Source: Niveispirillum sp. (GTDB lineage Bacteria > Pseudomonadota > Alphaproteobacteria > Azospirillales > Azospirillaceae). From it: 64,000 bases of DNA. The notes under the pieces were generated by a model that worked only from the letters and a program-made list of their open reading frames with translations, had not been told where the DNA came from and searched no databases. How positions within the stretch are numbered: position 1 is the stretch's first letter; every line of letters begins with the position of its first letter. Location of the stretch: NCBI RefSeq assembly GCF_017996735.1, contig NZ_JAGOGJ010000015.1, forward strand, positions 18,010-82,009, read 5' to 3'. The position numbers and the translations under genes were made by a program. Shown piece after piece: positions 8,378 through 17,384 of this stretch.

Positions 8378-8803
8378 CTACAGCAGCCCGCGTTCCTCCG
8401 ACGTCTGGACATTCGGGTCCATACCGATCTCCCGCAGCGCCTCAATCACCGCCGTCGTCGCGGACGCGATGCAGGGGAACCCAACATAGGGAACCGACTG
8501 GATCAGTACCTCCTCCAGTTCCCGCACGCTCAACCCGTTAGCCACGCCGATCTTGACATGGTTCTTCAGTTCGGCGGTCTGACGCTGGGCGATCAGGATA
8601 CCGATCACCACGAGGCTGCGCTGCTTCTTCTCCAGCCCGTCGCGGCCCCAGGCATCGGCAAAGGCATAGTTCACGGCCATCTGGGAGATGGCCGATCCGA
8701 ACTTGCCCGACGTCGCTGCCGCCCGCAGCGCGTCACTGAATTTCGGCCCCATCATGCCGCCGATAACGGCAAGGCCGCGTTCCGATTTCTCATCAAGGCT
8801 CAT
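8378..8803 (-). CDS. Carboxymuconolactone decarboxylase (CMD) family protein
   Basis: A 141-residue all-helical CMD-family protein. The core pattern KNHVKIGVANGLSVRELEEVLIQSVPYVGFP matches the conserved His and the Y-G-P tail of 4-carboxymuconolactone decarboxylases and gamma-carboxymuconolactone-like proteins. Only one Cys (GFPCIA) is in the active-site area, so the CxxC of AhpD peroxidases is absent, which argues against an antioxidant role. It lies 14 bp after the amidohydrolase gene with AAAGGAT before its ATG. In this catabolic setting a decarboxylase or lactone-related role is possible, but the substrate is unknown. Confidence 0.82.
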   Translation of the reverse strand: MSLDEKSERGLAVIGGMMGPKFSDALRAAATSGKFGSAISQMAVNYAFADAWGRDGLEKKQRSLVVIGILIAQRQTAELKNHVKIGVANGLSVRELEEVLIQSVPYVGFPCIASATTAVIEALREIGMDPNVQTSEERGLL

Positions 8804-8817
8804 GTCGGCTATCCTTT

Positions 8818-10536
8818 TTACGCTACGGCCGCACGGGCACCACGGACCAGACGACCCGGCAGCGCACCGGTGGAGCGCCCGTTACGATAGGTCACCTGGC
8901 CCGACACGATCGTCGCCTCATACCCGTCGGATTTCTGGCTGAGCCGACGGCCATCGGCCGGCAGGTCGCGCTTCACCCGGGGGGCATACAGGGCCAGTCG
9001 TTCCATGTCGATGATATTGATGTCGGCCTTATAGCCCGGCTTCAGCACCCCACGATCCAGCAGACCGACGCTGGCCGACGTTTCGCGGGACAGCATGCTG
9101 ATGGCCTTCTCGATAGGCAGACGCTTCTGATCGCGCACATACTCGGCCAGCACGAAGGTCGGGAAGGCCGCATCGCAGATCATGCCGTAATGCGCCCCGC
9201 CGTCCCCCAGGCCCAGGACGGTGCCCGGTTGGCCGAAGAGATCCGTGGCGGCATCCATGCGGCCATTCTCCGTATTGCCCATGGGGCAGTACAGGATGGC
9301 ACGCCCATTCTGCCGCAGCAGTTCGTCATACATCAGTTCCCGCTCTCCGATGCCCAGGCGGGCCGCCCGCGCCTTGACACTGTCTTCGGGCGAGGGGTTG
9401 TAATTGGGCGGATCACCCAGCGGGAACAGCAGATGCGTCTGCTGCACGACCCACAGGAAGAAGGGGTTGGGGTCCTGCGGCTCCTCCGCCAGAAGCCGGG
9501 CGCGGAACGCCGGATCGCGCATCGCCGCCACCTTCTCCGCCAGCGGCAGGTTCTCGATCGCCTTGTAGGATGGGTTCAGCGAGAAGGGGTGGTAGGACAG
9601 GTCCAGCCCGAACAGCATGCCGATGGGACGCGGATAATATTGCCCATGGATAGGCAGATTGTCTGCTGCCGCCTGGGTCAGGCCGTTCAGATAGCCGCGC
9701 CATCCGCCCGCGATCTGGTCCCCCGTCAGCAAGCTGAAATTCACCGGCCGACCGGAGAACTCGGCCAGTTCACGGATGATGGCAAATTCCGCCTCCGACG
9801 CGTTGCTGGTATTGGGTATCAACTGGAAAACGCCCGTGCCCGCATCCTTCAGACCGGCCGCCAGTGCCTTCAACTCCTCCACCTCCGTCTGGGTGGACGG
9901 CGCCGGGCGGCCATCGCGGAAGCGGTGGGCCAACTGGCGGGAGGTGGAAACGCCCAGCGCGCCCGCCTTCACCGCATCGGCCGTCAGACGGCGCATCTCC
10001 GCCAGATCCTGCCCCGTCGGCGGCTCCAGGTCGGCTCCGCGCTTGCCCATGACATAGACGCGCAACGGGCTGTGCGGCAACTGGGCGGCGAAGTCGATAT
10101 CGGTCTGACGTTGCGACAACGCATCCAGATAGTCGGGGAAGCTCTCCCAGTTCCAGGGAACCCCCTCCGCCATCACCACTTCGGGGATATCCTCGACCCC
10201 TTCCATCAGCTTGATGGCCATCTGCTGATCCCCGGCGCGGACGGGTGCAAAGCCGACGCCGCAATTGCCCATGATGACCGTCGTCACCCCATGGTCGGAA
10301 GAGGGGGCCAGCCGGTTTTCCCAGGTCACTTGCCCGTCATAATGCGTGTGGACATCGACGAACCCGGGTGTCACCACCATGCCCTTGGCGTCAATCACCT
10401 GATCGGCGGTGCCGTCGACAACGCCCACCGCCACGATCCGGTCGCCCCGGACCGCAACGTCGCCTTCAAAGGCTGTCGCCCCGGTGCCATCAACGATCCG
10501 TCCACCACGGATCAGCAGATCATAATGCTGGCTCAT
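8818..10536 (-). CDS. Amidohydrolase, D-aminoacylase / N-acyl-D-amino-acid deacylase family
   Basis: A 572-residue metal-dependent amidohydrolase. It shows the metal-binding HTHYDGQ, the bridging cysteine in MGNCGVGFAP that is typical of D-aminoacylases, and the late catalytic Asp region LGDGGAHYGMICD. The ATG at 10536 is preceded by a strong GGAGGAAGAA; an upstream in-frame start is weaker. The family hydrolyses N-acyl-D-amino acids or related amides and cyclic imides. Here it is cotranscribed with a CMD-family protein, so it may remove an amide-linked group from the pathway substrate; that is inference. Confidence 0.9.
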   Translation of the reverse strand: MSQHYDLLIRGGRIVDGTGATAFEGDVAVRGDRIVAVGVVDGTADQVIDAKGMVVTPGFVDVHTHYDGQVTWENRLAPSSDHGVTTVIMGNCGVGFAPVRAGDQQMAIKLMEGVEDIPEVVMAEGVPWNWESFPDYLDALSQRQTDIDFAAQLPHSPLRVYVMGKRGADLEPPTGQDLAEMRRLTADAVKAGALGVSTSRQLAHRFRDGRPAPSTQTEVEELKALAAGLKDAGTGVFQLIPNTSNASEAEFAIIRELAEFSGRPVNFSLLTGDQIAGGWRGYLNGLTQAAADNLPIHGQYYPRPIGMLFGLDLSYHPFSLNPSYKAIENLPLAEKVAAMRDPAFRARLLAEEPQDPNPFFLWVVQQTHLLFPLGDPPNYNPSPEDSVKARAARLGIGERELMYDELLRQNGRAILYCPMGNTENGRMDAATDLFGQPGTVLGLGDGGAHYGMICDAAFPTFVLAEYVRDQKRLPIEKAISMLSRETSASVGLLDRGVLKPGYKADINIIDMERLALYAPRVKRDLPADGRRLSQKSDGYEATIVSGQVTYRNGRSTGALPGRLVRGARAAVA

Positions 10537-10696
10537 TTCTTCCTCCCTGGCTGCCCGCAAAGCCTGTCGGCCCTGGACCCGAAGGGGCGGACGGCGATCA
10601 TGCCGCAACGGGCGAGCGATAAATTCGGCCCATCATAGCCGCTGCGCCCGCCAGCGCACCATGCCGGAGCCGTGTCATCGCCCTACCATGTCATCT

Positions 10697-11614
10697 CTAC
10701 ACGGATGCGATATCTGGCCAGATGGCCGGCACCCGTTCCGACAGGAAACCCGCTACAGCCTTCACGGCGGCATCCCCCGCCCGCACGCCGGGGCAGGTCA
10801 TCGTGATGGGCGTGGACAAGGGTGTCCAGTCCGCCAATAACCGGACCAGACCCCCATTTGCCAGAAAGGGTGCCGCCAGAATGTCCAGCGTCTGCGCCAG
10901 CCCTGCGCCGGCGGCACAGGCCGATGTCAGGGCCAGCCCGTCATTGAAGGTCAGGGCCGGGCGGGGACGCAGCCACTGCGTCTCCCCATCCCTGACGAAC
11001 TGCCAGCGCCGCCCATCGGGTGTTTCCCGGCTGGCGTAGAGAATGCCGTCGTGCCCCTCCAGGTCCCGGGGCACCAGTGGGATGCCCCGGCGCGACAGAT
11101 AGGCGGGGGCCGCGACCAGAAAATGATGAGCCGTGCCCAAGGTTACAATCCGGCCGGCATCCGCCGGTGCGGCACCAACGCGGATCAGAATATCCGCCCC
11201 ATCCGCCCGGTATAGCGTACCACGGTCACCCAGCCCCAGATCGATGACGATGCCCGGAAACCGGTCGCGGCACTCGGACAGCAGTGGCAACACCAGCACG
11301 GTTCCGACACCCGCCGGCGCGTCGATACGGACATGACCCACCGGCTGACCGTCGCCACGCTGCACCGCTTCCTGTGCCCGGTTGACGGCTTCCAGAATGG
11401 CGCGCGCATGCTCCAGGAACACGCGACCACTGTCGGTCAGGTCCAACCGCCTTGTGCTGCGTTTCAGCAGGCAAGCCCCCAACCCCTCCTCCAGTCGCGC
11501 CAGATGCGTGGTCACCATGGAGGGCGACATTCGCAGATGAGCCGCGGCGCGGGCCAGGGAACCGGCGTCGACGATGGCGGCAAACACCTGCAATTCGATC
11601 AGGGATGGCATCAT
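10697..11614 (-). CDS. LysR-family transcriptional regulator
   Basis: A 305-residue LysR regulator. The N-terminal winged helix-turn-helix reads FAAIVDAGSLARAAAHLRMSP with LARLEEGLGACLLKRSTRR following; the rest is the periplasmic-binding-protein-like effector domain. It is divergent from the TauD-like dioxygenase gene 104 bp away, the common arrangement for a LysR activator and its target. Two adjacent ATGs (11614 and 11611) are possible starts. A second regulator with a similar recognition helix lies at 28108-29007. Confidence 0.92.
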   Translation of the reverse strand: MMPSLIELQVFAAIVDAGSLARAAAHLRMSPSMVTTHLARLEEGLGACLLKRSTRRLDLTDSGRVFLEHARAILEAVNRAQEAVQRGDGQPVGHVRIDAPAGVGTVLVLPLLSECRDRFPGIVIDLGLGDRGTLYRADGADILIRVGAAPADAGRIVTLGTAHHFLVAAPAYLSRRGIPLVPRDLEGHDGILYASRETPDGRRWQFVRDGETQWLRPRPALTFNDGLALTSACAAGAGLAQTLDILAAPFLANGGLVRLLADWTPLSTPITMTCPGVRAGDAAVKAVAGFLSERVPAIWPDIASV

Positions 11615-11718
11615 TCTTCAATAATCCGGAATCATAACTTCACATCAAAGCATATTATTCGACGATCCCACTGGTGCTATCGCTTCTCCATCCACAAAAA
11701 TCATTGGGAGGATGCATC

Positions 11719-12672
11719 ATGGGATTAGAAACCCGTCCGCTGTCACCTGATCTGGGCCTGGAAGTGCTGGGCGTCGATCTGTCGCGCGACATCGACCCGG
11801 CAACACAGACCGCCATCAGGGATGCCTGGATCGACAGCGGCCTGCTGCTGTTCCGGGGTGCCGGCACCAGCGACGATATCCAGATGCGGGTGTCGCGCAT
11901 CTTCGGCGACATGGAACCGGCGGCCACGGCCGACATGAACAGTCCCGACAATCCCTATCTGATGGTCCTGGCCTATGACCCTGACGATACAAAGGCGCGG
12001 TTCAACCGCCATTATGTGGTTGACGGCATCACGCGGGCCGGCTGGCTGGGCTGGCATTGGGACCAGAGTTTCATGCCCACCATCGTCCGGGGCGCCGTAC
12101 TGCGCATGACCCATCCGGCGGCGGAAATGGGAGAAACCGGGTTCATTGATGCCATCGGCGCCTATGATCGCCTGTCCGATGCCATGAAAGCCCGGATCGA
12201 GGGGCTGGAGGTCGTTTACGAGTTCAATCCCGATTTCGTGTCGGGCCAGTTCGGCTTTCCCAGGGACATTTCCGTTTATGGCGGGTCGCCGCCGACATCG
12301 GGCAAGATGTACGATTTCCCGCCCGTGGTGCATCCGCTGGTCATCACGCAGCAGGAAACGGGGCGCAAAGTGCTGAAACTGTCCCCCATGCACGCCCGCT
12401 ACATCCTCGGCATGGACCGGGCGGAAAGCGATGCCTTGCTGACGGAACTGGCCGATCACCTGGTAGAGGATCGGTTCGCCTACTACCATTCCTGGGGCCG
12501 GGACGACATGCTGGTCTGGGACAACTGGCGCGTGATCCATTCTGCACGCGGCGTGCCGCTGCATTGCCGGCGCAGGGCCATGCGCACGACCATCATGGGC
12601 GATTACAAGGTCGGCCGCTACCTTGACCCGGCGCTGGACCGGGACCGCAAGGTCAAGCGGCTGGTCGATTGA
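11719..12672 (+). CDS. TauD/TfdA-family Fe(II)/2-oxoglutarate dioxygenase
   Basis: A 317-residue member of the TauD/TfdA family. The facial triad is visible: HxD in GWHWDQSF and the distal His in DNWRVIHSARG, with the 2-oxoglutarate-binding Arg in RRAMRTTIMG. The family hydroxylates its substrate with O2 and 2-oxoglutarate, often cleaving ether, sulfonate or phenoxyacetate links. GGGAGG precedes the ATG at 11719 at good distance. Probably controlled by the divergent LysR gene; a strong hairpin follows the stop. Confidence 0.9.
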   Translation: MGLETRPLSPDLGLEVLGVDLSRDIDPATQTAIRDAWIDSGLLLFRGAGTSDDIQMRVSRIFGDMEPAATADMNSPDNPYLMVLAYDPDDTKARFNRHYVVDGITRAGWLGWHWDQSFMPTIVRGAVLRMTHPAAEMGETGFIDAIGAYDRLSDAMKARIEGLEVVYEFNPDFVSGQFGFPRDISVYGGSPPTSGKMYDFPPVVHPLVITQQETGRKVLKLSPMHARYILGMDRAESDALLTELADHLVEDRFAYYHSWGRDDMLVWDNWRVIHSARGVPLHCRRRAMRTTIMGDYKVGRYLDPALDRDRKVKRLVD

Positions 12673-12682
12673 TTGAAATGGC

Positions 12683-12706
12683 AGGGGGCGCTCAGCAGCG
12701 CCCCCT
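12683..12706. terminator. GC-rich hairpin between the TauD-like and MFS genes
   Basis: A perfect 10-bp stem, AGGGGGCGCT at 12683-12692 with AGCGCCCCCT at 12697-12706 and a 4-base loop CAGC, fills the 37-bp gap between two convergent genes. A T-rich tail is weak on both strands, but position and stability fit a bidirectional terminator. Confidence 0.7.
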
Positions 12707-12709
12707 CCT

Positions 12710-13948
12710 TCAGTCCAGATCGATATCCGGTCGGTCGGGGTAGCGCCCGAGGAACGGATAGGCCAGCGCCGCCACAAGAAAACAGCCCCCCGCTGACAGC
12801 AGCGCGATGTCGTAGCTGCCGAACCAGTCATGAACCAGCCCCACCAGGATGGCGCCAACAGCAGCGCAACTGCCGATGGCCAGCACGGTCAGACCATAGA
12901 TGGCGGCAAAGGCCCGCATCCCGAAATAGCGGGCGATGATAAATCCGGCCAGGTCGATCTCCGCGCCCTGCGCCAATCCGATCAGCACGATACAGACGGC
13001 CGCCAGCGGCACGCCGGGCGCGTCCAGAGCATAAAGTACGGCACAGCCAACCACCGGCCCGATGGTGAACAGAAACCCCAGGGCCGGCGCCCAGACCCGG
13101 TCGATCAGCAGGCCGGTGATGGCGGTACCGGCGAAGGTGGAAACGGCCAGCAAGCTGACCAGCCCCGCCGCCATCTTCGGTTCCAACGCCTTTGAAACCA
13201 GCAGCGGCTGTAGCTGCGATAACAGTCCCACCGCCGGGCCATAGGTAAAACCGGCCGCCACGCAGAGCAACAGGATGCGGCGATCGCGCAGCAGGCGGGG
13301 CCAGAGACGCCAGCCCGCGACAGCCTTTGACCGCACCACCTCCCCCGCGTCAGGCCGGCGATCATGCACCAGGGCCCAGGTGACGGGGAAACTGATGAAC
13401 AAGGCGACGGCCGCCAGCACATAGAACCCACCGCGTGAGCCGTGGCGTTCAATGGCTGCGTACAGCAGGATGGGTAACAGGGCGCCCGCGATGGTCAGTC
13501 CGGCCCGCGACACCGCCAGCGCCAGCCCCCGCGACTTGTCAAACCAGCTTGTCACCGCGCGGGTGAAGGACAGGCCCGTGGTGGCGATGCCGATCAGGAC
13601 CAGGGCGCTCATCGCCACATAGAAATGAACCAGCGACGCCGTGAGGTTGGCCAGCGCCACATAGCACAGGACAACCAGCAGGATCGCGGGCAGCAGCACC
13701 TTGCGAACCCCTACCCGGTCGATATAGGCGCCAATGAACGGGGCCAGGAAGGCCGCCACCAGATTGGCATTATGCGACAATGCCTGCTGGCCCCGCGTCC
13801 AGCCGAACTCGTCCTGCAAAGGCTGGACGAACAGGCTGGCCACAAAGGAAAAGACCGCATAGCAACTGGCCATGCCGATGCCGGTACCCACCACCACCCG
13901 CCAATGGGCCCGCCATTCGGCGCGGGCCTCGTTTGTCAGCAATTCCAT
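12710..13948 (-). CDS. Major facilitator superfamily transporter
   Basis: A 412-residue inner-membrane protein with about 12 hydrophobic segments, of the MFS type close to monocarboxylate/oxalate-formate porters (start AHWRVVVGTGIGMASCYAVF, loop NANLVAAFLAPFIGAYIDRVG, central RRPDAGE loop). The ATG at 13948 has AGGAG 8 bases upstream; a GTG at 13951 is less likely. It lies 21 bp after the crotonase gene on the same strand, so it probably takes up or exports an acid of that pathway. Confidence 0.9.
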   Translation of the reverse strand: MELLTNEARAEWRAHWRVVVGTGIGMASCYAVFSFVASLFVQPLQDEFGWTRGQQALSHNANLVAAFLAPFIGAYIDRVGVRKVLLPAILLVVLCYVALANLTASLVHFYVAMSALVLIGIATTGLSFTRAVTSWFDKSRGLALAVSRAGLTIAGALLPILLYAAIERHGSRGGFYVLAAVALFISFPVTWALVHDRRPDAGEVVRSKAVAGWRLWPRLLRDRRILLLCVAAGFTYGPAVGLLSQLQPLLVSKALEPKMAAGLVSLLAVSTFAGTAITGLLIDRVWAPALGFLFTIGPVVGCAVLYALDAPGVPLAAVCIVLIGLAQGAEIDLAGFIIARYFGMRAFAAIYGLTVLAIGSCAAVGAILVGLVHDWFGSYDIALLSAGGCFLVAALAYPFLGRYPDRPDIDLD

Positions 13949-13969
13949 CACATGCTCTCCTGATCGGGG

Positions 13970-14881
13970 TCAGTCGGGACGGCGCGCGCGCAGGCGGATG
14001 CGCCCTTCCCCGAACGGGGCGTCGCGGTTGCCCAGCGCCTCCTTCAGGCCGGCTTCCGCCATGTCCTGCTTGAACCGGCTGCGGCGCGGCCCCTGGGACA
14101 GGTGCGCGCGCGCGTCCAGTTCAGCGGCATAGCGCTGAGACAGCTTGGCGCCGGCCAGTTCCATCTGCATGTTGATCACCCTTTTATGGGCGGACAGGAT
14201 TTCCGCGTCGACATGGGCGATGCGGCGGGCCAGATCGAGCGCCTGGGCATCGATCGCCGCCGCCGGATAGGCTTCCAGCACCAGGCCGATACGGGCGGCA
14301 TCCAGGCCGCTGATCGTGTCGCCCGTGAACAGCATGCGTTTGGCCCATTGCGGGCCGCAATGATAGAGCCAGAGATTGGTGGGCGGCGTGCCATTGGCGC
14401 GGGCGGCGGGGAAACCGATCTTCGCTTCATCGGCGGCCAGGACGATATCGGCGCAGAAAGCCAGATCAGTCCCGCCAGCCAGGCAATTGCCCTGGACCTT
14501 GGCGATGATGGGCTTGTGCAGGTCCAGCATCAGCAAGGTCAGGTCCTGCTGGCGTTCCAGGTGCCAGATATCGTCATCCAGCGTGGCGCTGCGGCTCCGA
14601 TACAGGGCCGGATCATGATCGACCGGGGCAGCCCCGCCCCCGCCATAGCTGTCACCCAGATCATAGCCGGCGCAGAAATCCCGCCCCTCGCCCTGCAACA
14701 GGATCGCATTCACGTCCCGGCGGTCATCCGCCTCCAGCAGCGCATCATGGATTTCGCGCAGCATCGCCGCCGACAGGGCATTGCGCTTGTCGGGGCGGTT
14801 CAATGTCAGCACGGCCACCCCTTCGGCAACCTCGAACCGGATGCATGTCGTGGATTTCAGCCACTTGCCGGGATGATCCAT
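13970..14881 (-). CDS. Crotonase-family protein lacking the usual catalytic glutamates
   Basis: A 303-residue crotonase. Both oxyanion-hole segments are present (GEGRDFCAGYDLGDS and KVQGNCLAGGTDLAF), so it should bind a CoA thioester. The segment that normally carries PEV-GxxPGxGG reads GFPAARANGTPPTNLW, with no Glu, so classical hydratase chemistry is doubtful; decarboxylation, C-C hydrolysis or isomerisation are options. A C-terminal extension rich in Arg (EGRIRLRARRPD) is unusual. The ATG at 14881 follows a GGAGGGGAGGAAGGG ribosome site. First gene of an operon with the MFS transporter. Confidence 0.87.
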   Translation of the reverse strand: MDHPGKWLKSTTCIRFEVAEGVAVLTLNRPDKRNALSAAMLREIHDALLEADDRRDVNAILLQGEGRDFCAGYDLGDSYGGGGAAPVDHDPALYRSRSATLDDDIWHLERQQDLTLLMLDLHKPIIAKVQGNCLAGGTDLAFCADIVLAADEAKIGFPAARANGTPPTNLWLYHCGPQWAKRMLFTGDTISGLDAARIGLVLEAYPAAAIDAQALDLARRIAHVDAEILSAHKRVINMQMELAGAKLSQRYAAELDARAHLSQGPRRSRFKQDMAEAGLKEALGNRDAPFGEGRIRLRARRPD

Positions 14882-14959
14882 CCCTTCCTCCCCTCCATTG
14901 GTTTTGCGCTCGCATGATAGGTGGCGGCCCGCACGGGAGCGACGACGGGAACCCATCGG

Positions 14960-14991
14960 CCCCCTTCCATCACAGACCTGATGGAAGGGGG
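14960..14991. promoter_or_regulatory. Perfect 13-bp inverted repeat between divergent crotonase genes
   Basis: Left arm 14960-14972 (CCCCCTTCCATCA) and right arm 14979-14991 (TGATGGAAGGGGG) match perfectly around a 6-base spacer. It lies 78 bp before the minus-strand crotonase start and 75 bp before the plus-strand one, near the middle of the divergent promoter region. It could be a regulator operator or a leader hairpin; no nearby gene's terminator is expected here because both genes read away from it. Confidence 0.55.
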
Positions 14992-15066
14992 TTCAGGTGC
15001 CCGCTGGTCTGGTCCGGCGGCACAGGCGGGCATAGAGGGTGATCAGGAAAAGGATGGGAGGAGCCA

Positions 15067-15870
15067 ATGACAGAGATCCTGCGCGATGAACCGGCACCCG
15101 GCATTTGCCGCCTGACCCTGAACCGGCCCGATGCGCTCAACGCCCTGACCTATGCGATGTATGAGGATATTGTCAGGCTGCTGACGGATATCCGCTATGA
15201 TCCGTCCACCCAGGTTGTGATCCTGACCGGCGCCGGCCGCGCTTTCTGCGCAGGCCACGACCTGCGGGCGGCGGGGGAGCCTTCCTGGGTGGCACCCAAC
15301 CTGGGCAAGGCACAGAAGATGCGGGCCGTGATGGCGAAACTGGGGGCGATCACCCCCCTGATGCGGTCCCTGCCGCAACCCATCATCGCCGCCATCAATG
15401 GCGTGACGGCCGGGGCCGGCTATCCGCTGGCCGTGGCTGCCGACATCACCATCGCAGCGCGATCGGCCAAGTTCGTCAACGCCTTCCACAATGCCGGTAC
15501 CGGGCATGAGATGGGCCTGTCCTACCTGCTGCCCCGGCGTGTCGGGGCCGCAAGGGCAGCCGAACTGTTGCTGACGGGCCGGGCCGTCATGGCGGAGGAA
15601 GCCGCCGCCATCGGCCTGATTTTGAAATCAGTGCCGGACGAAGCCCTGATGGACGAAGCCCTGTCCATGGCCGGGACCATCCAGGCCAACAGCCCCATCG
15701 GCACATCGCTGACCAAACAGTCCCTGTGGCTCAATGAAACGGCACCCAGCCTGGAAGCCGCCATAGAGATGGAAAGCCGCGCCATTTTCATCAGCCAGTC
15801 GACCGAGGATACGGCGGAAAAGCGCAAAGCCTTCGTCGAGAAACGCCGCCCCACCTTCACCAACCGCTGA
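15067..15870 (+). CDS. Enoyl-CoA hydratase/isomerase family protein
   Basis: A 267-residue crotonase with oxyanion-hole segments GAGRAFCAGHDLRAAG and AAINGVTAGAGYPLAVAAD. In the catalytic region it reads NAGTGHEMGLSYLLPRRVG, so one Glu is present. GGGAGGAGCCA directly precedes the ATG. It stands alone, divergent from the crotonase/MFS operon, and its stop codon is built into a long terminator stem. The reaction within the crotonase family cannot be assigned. Confidence 0.9.
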   Translation: MTEILRDEPAPGICRLTLNRPDALNALTYAMYEDIVRLLTDIRYDPSTQVVILTGAGRAFCAGHDLRAAGEPSWVAPNLGKAQKMRAVMAKLGAITPLMRSLPQPIIAAINGVTAGAGYPLAVAADITIAARSAKFVNAFHNAGTGHEMGLSYLLPRRVGAARAAELLLTGRAVMAEEAAAIGLILKSVPDEALMDEALSMAGTIQANSPIGTSLTKQSLWLNETAPSLEAAIEMESRAIFISQSTEDTAEKRKAFVEKRRPTFTNR

Positions 15871-15918
15871 CAGGGAACAGGCCCGGATGGTATCCCCGTC
15901 CGGGCCTGTTCCCTGTCA
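15868..15918. terminator. Bidirectional terminator with a perfect 20-bp stem
   Basis: Bases 15868-15887 pair perfectly with 15899-15918 around an 11-base loop. The first three bases of the left arm are the TGA stop of the crotonase gene, and the right arm ends 13 bp before the stop of the convergent P450 gene. There is no T run, but a stem of this length between convergent genes is best read as a shared terminator. Confidence 0.85.
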
Positions 15919-15930
15919 GCAGACGCAGTC

Positions 15931-17148
15931 TCAGGCCGCCACATCCCAGACCAGCGGCACCGACCCGTAGGAGATGTTCACACCGGCCTGAAAGGTCAGC
16001 CTGTCATCGGCCAGACGGAAATCGGGGATACGCTTCAGCCATTCCTCCAGGAAGATGGTCAGTTCGGAACGGGCCAGATTGGCCCCCACGCAGCGGTGCG
16101 GCCCCTGGCCGAAGGTGCCGACACTGGCAATGCGGCGGGAGAAATCGACCTTCAGCGGATCAGGATAGGCCTCGTCATCCAGGTTCATCATGGCCGGGGG
16201 TGACATGATGATCTCCCCCGCCTTGATCAGGGCAGGACCCACCTGGCTGTCATTCACGCACATGCGGCCCGTGCCGGTGGTGACGGTGGGGAAGCGGCGC
16301 AACAATTCTTCCACCGCGGCGCTGATGATGGCCGGGTTCTCGATGATCTGGCGGCGGTGGTCAGGATTCTCCGCCAGGAAGCGGGCAAAAAAGCCCAGCG
16401 TGTTGGCCACGGAATCCAGGCCGCCAATGAGCAACAGCGTACACATGGAGTGCAGCTTGTCCTCACGCATGCGCTCGCCATCCACCTCCTGCTGTGACAG
16501 CCAGCTAATGAGGTCGCTGCCGGGGTTGGCCCGTCGTTCCTTGATGATGGGGGCCAGATAGGCGGCGAGCCCCCGGATCACGTCGGCCTTGTTGCTGCCG
16601 GGCCGGATGATCTTCGCCACCTCCTCCAGCAGGCCCAGCCGATGGCTTTCCGGTAGGTCGACCAGCCGCAGGAAGACGATGATGGGAAGCTGGAAGGCGA
16701 AATCGGCCATGAATTCGCAGCTTCCCTTTTCCTTCAGCCCCTCGATCAGGTCTATGGCCAACTGGCGCACGCCGGGCGTCAGTTCCGCCACACCCTTGCG
16801 CGACAGAGCGACGGAGAGGTGATGGCGGTATTTGGTATGTTCAGGCGGGTCGAGATGGATGGGTGTGAACCCTTCCCCCGTCGGGTTGTTCGACTTCGGC
16901 ACCACCAGGGCGCGGGAAGAGAAATTGTCGCTGTCCTTCAGCACCCGCGCAGCCAGCTTGGCGTCATTGACGTACCAATGACCTTCATTGTGCCGCGTCC
17001 AGAAAATCGGCGGAGCCGCGTGCTTCAGCCTGTACAGCTCCGCGAAGAAATCGGACCCGGCCGGACCGGGTGCGTAGACATCATAGTCAAAGACCAGTTC
17101 TGCCGGGACATGATCGGGAACCGTCATATTCATGGCATAGGCGGGCAT
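15931..17148 (-). CDS. Cytochrome P450, P450cam (CYP101)-like
   Basis: A 405-residue soluble P450 that resembles P450cam along its length, from VPAELVFDYDVY to the C-terminal PLVWDV. The heme ligand is Cys353 in FGQGPHRCVG, the K-helix has ELLRR, and the I-helix reads LLIGGLDSVAN, with Ser at the position of P450cam Thr252. The residue matching camphor-binding Tyr96 appears to be Glu in GEGFTPIHLDPP, so camphor is unlikely as substrate. GGAGG precedes the ATG at 17148. Electrons would come from the putidaredoxin-like ferredoxin (17385) and the FAD reductase (19294) encoded divergently. Confidence 0.94.
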   Translation of the reverse strand: MPAYAMNMTVPDHVPAELVFDYDVYAPGPAGSDFFAELYRLKHAAPPIFWTRHNEGHWYVNDAKLAARVLKDSDNFSSRALVVPKSNNPTGEGFTPIHLDPPEHTKYRHHLSVALSRKGVAELTPGVRQLAIDLIEGLKEKGSCEFMADFAFQLPIIVFLRLVDLPESHRLGLLEEVAKIIRPGSNKADVIRGLAAYLAPIIKERRANPGSDLISWLSQQEVDGERMREDKLHSMCTLLLIGGLDSVANTLGFFARFLAENPDHRRQIIENPAIISAAVEELLRRFPTVTTGTGRMCVNDSQVGPALIKAGEIIMSPPAMMNLDDEAYPDPLKVDFSRRIASVGTFGQGPHRCVGANLARSELTIFLEEWLKRIPDFRLADDRLTFQAGVNISYGSVPLVWDVAA

Positions 17149-17384
17149 GAGGCGACCTCCTGCCGGCACGCAGCTTTCGCGCGCGTGTCCGGTGTGTTGA
17201 ATGGGGATATGCGAGAGATTAGGAGCGTGGAACCCACCGCGTCCAAAGGCGGGACGAGGTTCCATCAAAGGGATCGTATGCTTGATAAGATTGATCAGGG
17301 CCGCGACAGGGGCCGTCCGGCACAGGCATAAGGAAGGCGAATGGCGGCAACAACGCCGTGCCCGAGAACAGCGGAGAAGGGTAA

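Noticed and set aside
9190..10638. A 482-codon open frame on the plus strand
   Set aside because: It is antisense to the amidohydrolase, has no recognisable domain, is rich in Arg, His and Gln, and comes from the GC-rich third-codon pattern of the real gene.
17228..17264. TGGAACC/GGTTCCA inverted pair in the P450-ferredoxin divergent region
   Set aside because: Arms are only 7 bp with a 23-bp gap; too weak to call an operator over chance in this GC-rich DNA.
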